Program-made: the position numbers and the translations under genes | Origin: Amblyornis subalaris | Lineage: Eukaryota > Chordata > Aves > Passeriformes > Ptilonorhynchidae | DNA: 64,000 bases | NCBI GenBank assembly: GCA_018881555.1 | Contig: JACAXG010000002.1 | Coordinates: forward strand, 21,031,183-21,095,182 | Direction: 5' to 3' | Notes under the pieces: model-generated | What the model saw: only the letters and a program-made list of their open reading frames with translations | Databases searched by the model: none | Told to the model about the DNA's origin: nothing | Part shown: positions 59,561-64,000 of the stretch, in pieces | Position numbering within the stretch: position 1 is the stretch's first letter | How the letters are laid out: each line of letters starts with the position of its first letter

Positions 59561-62559
59561 GCACAGCCTCTAAGTATAGCCTTGGATTTTATAATAGCTT
59601 GGAAGTAGACTATTATATACTATAATTCTCTGCAGTTTTTCCACATCGTTGATTGCCCGCTTTGATTTCTCTTGTTATCCTCGCAAAGGTAGTGTCCTGA
59701 ATGCTGATGGCAGAAAACTTGGCACTCCCTGAGGCTGTAATTCTACGGTAGCAAATATTGGAGATGGTCTGTAATTTGTGATATACAATAACTGCAATAA
59801 TGGTACAATGCCTGTGGGTAAAGCAGTGGAGGGAACATAATGCAGCTAATAACTATTCATTTGATGAGTTTTTAATTTGTTTTTTTTTTTTCTGAATGTA
59901 TCCTGTGTGCAATATTTTAACCATTTCACAACATTTTTGTGAAGATAGTTGTTTATAATTACATGTTTATATCATCTGCCACACTCAGCTTCCTAAAAGT
60001 CAGACATAATTTTCCAAAGTTTTTCTCAATCTTCATTTTTTTTCAATTGACTTACATTTTCTATTTTGAGACCCTTATTCTATACTAATAAGAGACAAAG
60101 GTTATGTACATATTCCTTTGGCCAGATTAACTCTTTGATATTTTAAAATAAGTTGTTTAAGAACAGTATGGTCTATTTATACATTTCTTTTTTAGAAGTC
60201 TTTTACACTGAAAATTTATGTGAGGAATTCTATAGCCTTTCACTGTTCAATAAAAATATCTNTTATGTTCTATTAGAGGGCAGTAGTAGCCCAGAGAATA
60301 CTAACCAGAGAGGAGGAGAGAGTTTCTTAAAGTGTTTGCTGAAACTCTTATCTGCAACTAATAGTACAGGACAGCTGGAACTCCCTTAGCAGTACAGTGC
60401 TTCTGGTATTAGAACTGTTGCCTGACACAGATTGATAATTTATGCCTGTGAACGGCCACTGGGATGTTTCTAGCATATAAATGATGGACAGTAATAACTG
60501 AGGATTTGTATCTGGAGCATTATGATATCTCCACAGTTTGAAGGCTTTCAAGTGCTTTATACAGCCCATCGGGGTAAAGTGATACAAAGTAGGTCAGGTG
60601 CTAGGAGGAGGGAAGTGAGATGGGAAATCATCGGTTGGTGCAGACATTAGCACATTGTGATCTCNTCTGCTGCTGTGAGGCTGTAACACAGACTTGATAA
60701 AGTCTGCCAAAAATATTTTTCTTCATGTACCTGTCAGTGANTCTGTCTCTTCCCTACAGTTGTGATGTCTGACTGCTACATGTTCTAAATAACAATATGC
60801 CATGTGGGAAAGTGCTAATGCGATTTGTATACGAATACTAAGTAACACGTTTTTCAATTTTCCACCACACTCTGATCTCCCTGTGCTTTTTTATGATCTC
60901 TGAGCTTTGATCTTCTCTTTCCCAAAACAGAGCTCAAGCATGTCCATGAGAGTGCCTCCAAGACTCTCAAAACACCTACACTATCTCTACACAGAAATTC
61001 TACTTCTCCAGACAGAGGATAAACAGGAATAGGTATAATATATGGGGTTTCCCACACTGTTGTTCTCCAGGCCTTGGCATTCCCAGCTGCAAGGTCACTT
61101 GAGCAAATCATTGTCATTCTTTTGATTTTAACCCTTTCCTCACAACAGTTGATAAATGCAATTCAACTCCTCTACAATTAGTTCCTGAATACACCTTACA
61201 CGTTGCTACTTACATATCTCATGTTGTATACATATCAGACAAAACAAGAATCTTAATGGAAAAAAATAGTAAATTTAAATTTACCTGACAATGTCAGGCA
61301 TACAGTTGACTTGAATTTAGGTGGTCTTGCCATTTTAAAATGTATTGCCCTTCCCATAGTGATCCTTTCAGACTGCTCCACCAGATGTACAGAGGAAGAT
61401 ATTAAGTGTAAGAGATCAAAACATCATTTTACACAAAGAGATAGATGCTTTCCAGATGAGTAAAACTGTCCACTGCAGTGAAAGAAGAGCACACATGAGT
61501 TTGTGCCATGAGGGAGATATCAGGAGTCTAGAAACTCCCCCTGAAGCTGCTGAAAAAATGCCCTCCAAGATAAAAAAAAGATGATAGCTAGGAAGGAAAA
61601 TATATGCATCCAGTATTTATTTGTATTAGGAAAATAGAAGTATTATTGAAACAGGGTTTACTCCCAGAACATATCTTGGCAACTTTCAGAACAACATTAT
61701 CTATACATTAAATATCCTCTGTTTAAAACACTGGAGAAGGGGGCAGCAAAACCATCTCCTTTCCTTCCTTCACCACTCCCAGGCATGTTACCGACAATAT
61801 GTGAGAGGGATGCTCACCCTCCCTTTCCTTCTGTCTTCATTGTAAGGTTTTATCACCAGATTCAATGGTAAGGGAGAAGAGCACCACACCCAATGAAGAT
61901 TAGCACCAACAGCCTCTAATGAATGGGAGACAGGAAATAAACCCAGGTGTCTGCTATATAGAAGTGACTTCTCCTGGCATTTTAAAACAAGATTCAGGTC
62001 TGTTCTGTTTTAGTAAAGAAACTGTACTTCTCTTTTGGTATGAGTTTTGAATGCTAAACCCCAAGGGATATAGCGTCTTTTCATAGCTTTGTTTAGAGCA
62101 CCAAAATCCCAGAAGGGCACACAATTTCAAATACTCCCATCTTCCTTACTGGATCTCTCTTAGTCTATTGCTAAACTACAGCCAATATGAGATNAGAGCA
62201 ATTATCTCTTGAGGAAGAAAATGATCATGCTGGTCCTTGGGCCCAGGGTGAGGTGAGGTCCTGAGCAGGAGGGTGAGATGCAACACAAGCAACTGCAGCA
62301 TCCCACTGAAAATGTACAAGCCTTTATTTCACTCCAGATCACCAAGTTAGTGTTTTTACTGAGTGTTCCTGACTGAGCAGGATTTCCTGTGTTTAATGTG
62401 CAGAAGCATGCTGAAGCATGAGGCATCCTGTGTCCTAGATATAGCCTGGAGATGAAGTCATCCAAAGCAAGAAACTGTGTGAGATGATCAATTAGAAAAG
62501 CCAAAACAACTGTGACAATAGTTGTCTATAGCCAAAATCGTCTTTTAAATACCATTTAT
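59561..62559. other. Unannotated AT-rich stretch
   Basis: No gene recognised. A weak CTCF-like match (CTATTAGAGGGCAG, 60270-60283, 12 of 14 positions) and a pattern near 61925-61945 vaguely like a turtle repeat were noted but not called. Confidence 0.45.
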
Positions 62560-63060
62560 AATAGTTCCTACAACACAGGATGTGAAATATCATTGGCTCT
62601 GCTAGTCTGGGTATCCCACTGTTCTAACAATTTCATTAAACCCTTAATAATCCTTTAAAATGAGCAATGATTAATCTATTCATTTATAAGCCTTGTTGTT
62701 GAATGCAGTGATAGACATCATGTTCTTTCACTGTTAACGAGTGCCAATTCTTGGGCATTGTGACAAGTTTCATTTGTCAGTGTTCCTGCAATTTTCCAGA
62801 GAGTTACTACTTTTTCCATCAGGGCATAGACATTTGGACTAAGCAATTTTGCCAAAGAAATCCCACACAGCTTTTCACAACTTCTTAATAAAAATAGCTT
62901 GTGTTAATACTTTGTGCTATTAAGGTCTATAAACATGACACAGCATTGTGTGAAAGAAAAAGAGAGATAAGCAAATTTACAGATGAACTTGGACATCTAC
63001 CTAATAGCATATGTCTCAACTGTTTAGAAAGACGTTACAATTGTTTTCTGATGCAAAAAT
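62560..63060. promoter_or_regulatory. Weak candidate conserved non-coding block
   Basis: Repeat-free sequence with the inverted pair TGACAA (62761-62766) and TTGTCA (62774-62779), preceded by GGGCATTG, and several TTAAT/TTAACG-type words. It has no open frame or transposon hallmark. The look is that of a vertebrate regulatory element, but nothing here proves conservation. Confidence 0.2.
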
Positions 63061-64000
63061 AATGGTTTGATGAAACAGAGAAGAAAATTGTTTGCTGNAG
63101 AAGCAAATAAATATTATTATTTTTGCATGAATGAATTCTGCAAAGTAGTTAAATTAGAGAAAAGATTTAAAGAAAGAANATTAATCTCCCTCTCCCCTGT
63201 CTCCTAAAAACCAATGCTTAGAGATGCAATCTCACCTAAAGATAACCGGGTATTNCTTGTGTCTTTTCAGATTGCATTTATAAAGAAGAAGAGAAAAGAA
63301 TCATAGGACCATTTTCTGGAGGAAAAACTCCAGCTCTCCAGCTGAGTCTTCCCATGCCTTGGCTTGACTTTTAGCAATGCCATTGGCTGCTTCAACTCTT
63401 GCAGATCAATTACAAGTTGCTGCTCCTCTGAATCATCTTCTGCTCTTTCAGCCTTCAGAAGTCACTTAAGCCTGGTGAAATTAAGAGGCCTGAATGAGAA
63501 GGCTGCTATAGACATAATAATATGTCTACAGCAGTCACTCTTCTCAGAATTGGAAATAAGGTCCCATTCCCAGTGTATCTTCTTCATCAGAAGCTTCAGG
63601 GAATTTGTAGAGCAGAGCAGAAGAGCGATATACTACATGGCTTGGCAATACACCAAAAATATGGTATAGAAAGAGTCTTAAGCTGTAGTGACACTATGGA
63701 TGCCCTTTTGGGTCTCACACTCAATGTATTTCTGGTATCAAAATGAAAAGGAGGAACAATGAAGTGGCATAAGTGTTCCTGCATACCTTACTGAATCTTT
63801 TCATGCAGCTGGAAGATTTACAACTCATTGCTGAAGTGTGAAATACCTGGTGCCAAATAGCATGTGTACTTCTAGTTCTCTTCATATCTTGAGTTCATCT
63901 CTTGAGAATGAGTTGCTTCTCTGATTACTTCTGTAAGTTTGGTAAAGCCGTGATATTTTCTCAGGTTTGGTGAACTAAGTGTCACAGATGTATAGCAGTT
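63061..64000. other. Unannotated right end of window
   Basis: Three Ns at 63098-63255. Frames at 63364-63784 on both strands overlap and match no family. No transposon recognised. Confidence 0.5.

Noticed and set aside
60270..60283. CTATTAGAGGGCAG as a CTCF site
   Set aside because: Two core mismatches including a key cytosine; matches of this quality are frequent by chance.
61920..61985. AAACCCAGGTGTCTGC resembling a turtle repeat with AACCCAGGAGTCCTGAC
   Set aside because: The similarity covers only about 15 bases, too little to call.

Overview
The window looks like a stretch of avian nuclear genome, intergenic or deep intronic. It is AT-rich, has no bacterial-type gene packing, and shows no open frame I can defend as a host protein exon. 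The bird assignment rests on repeat content. The dominant interspersed repeat is the CR1 LINE: about eleven pieces in both orientations, nearly all 5'-truncated, with 3' ends in the characteristic ATTCTATG-type tail. There is also a piece of an LTR resembling a bird ERVL-type LTR that I recall as abundant in neoavian genomes. Some short palindromic repeats resemble ones I know from bird, turtle and crocodilian sequence. The species cannot be told from sequence alone. About 61 isolated single-base Ns are scattered through otherwise continuous sequence.

Layout. 0.6-1.05 kb: first copy of a ~460 bp LTR-like repeat; its second copy is at 27.04-27.51 kb. 6.07-6.82 kb: truncated ERVL-like LTR abutted by a minus-strand CR1 3' end, followed by unclassified, slightly GC-richer sequence to about 7.6 kb. 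8.19-10.92 kb: the largest element, a decayed minus-strand CR1 keeping parts of ORF1 (esterase region), the ORF2 endonuclease (GHSDHE motif legible) and the start of the reverse transcriptase region, but lacking the RT core and carrying a CA/TA microsatellite. 14.7-16.7 kb: single-copy sequence with a good CTCF-like site and the best conserved-enhancer candidate. 27.7-28.7 kb: rearranged plus-strand CR1 with an inverted CR1 fragment inside it and one RT segment present twice. 31.8, 36.7, 46.3, 46.7, 49.2 and 54.5 kb: short CR1 3' fragments. 37.5-42.1 kb: unusual concentration of single-base Ns. 52.0-52.3 kb: GC-rich, TATA-containing patch of unknown nature. The rest is single-copy AT-rich DNA with microsatellites and small tandem duplications.

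No genes work together here. The coding remnants belong to CR1 retroelements and all are broken by stops, deletions or insertions. Any function of the window would be cis-regulatory or architectural for genes outside it. I found no previously undescribed multi-gene system. The most useful leads are the enhancer-like block near 16.2-16.7 kb, the two-copy LTR-like family, the N cluster at 37.5-42.1 kb and the rearranged CR1 near 28 kb.
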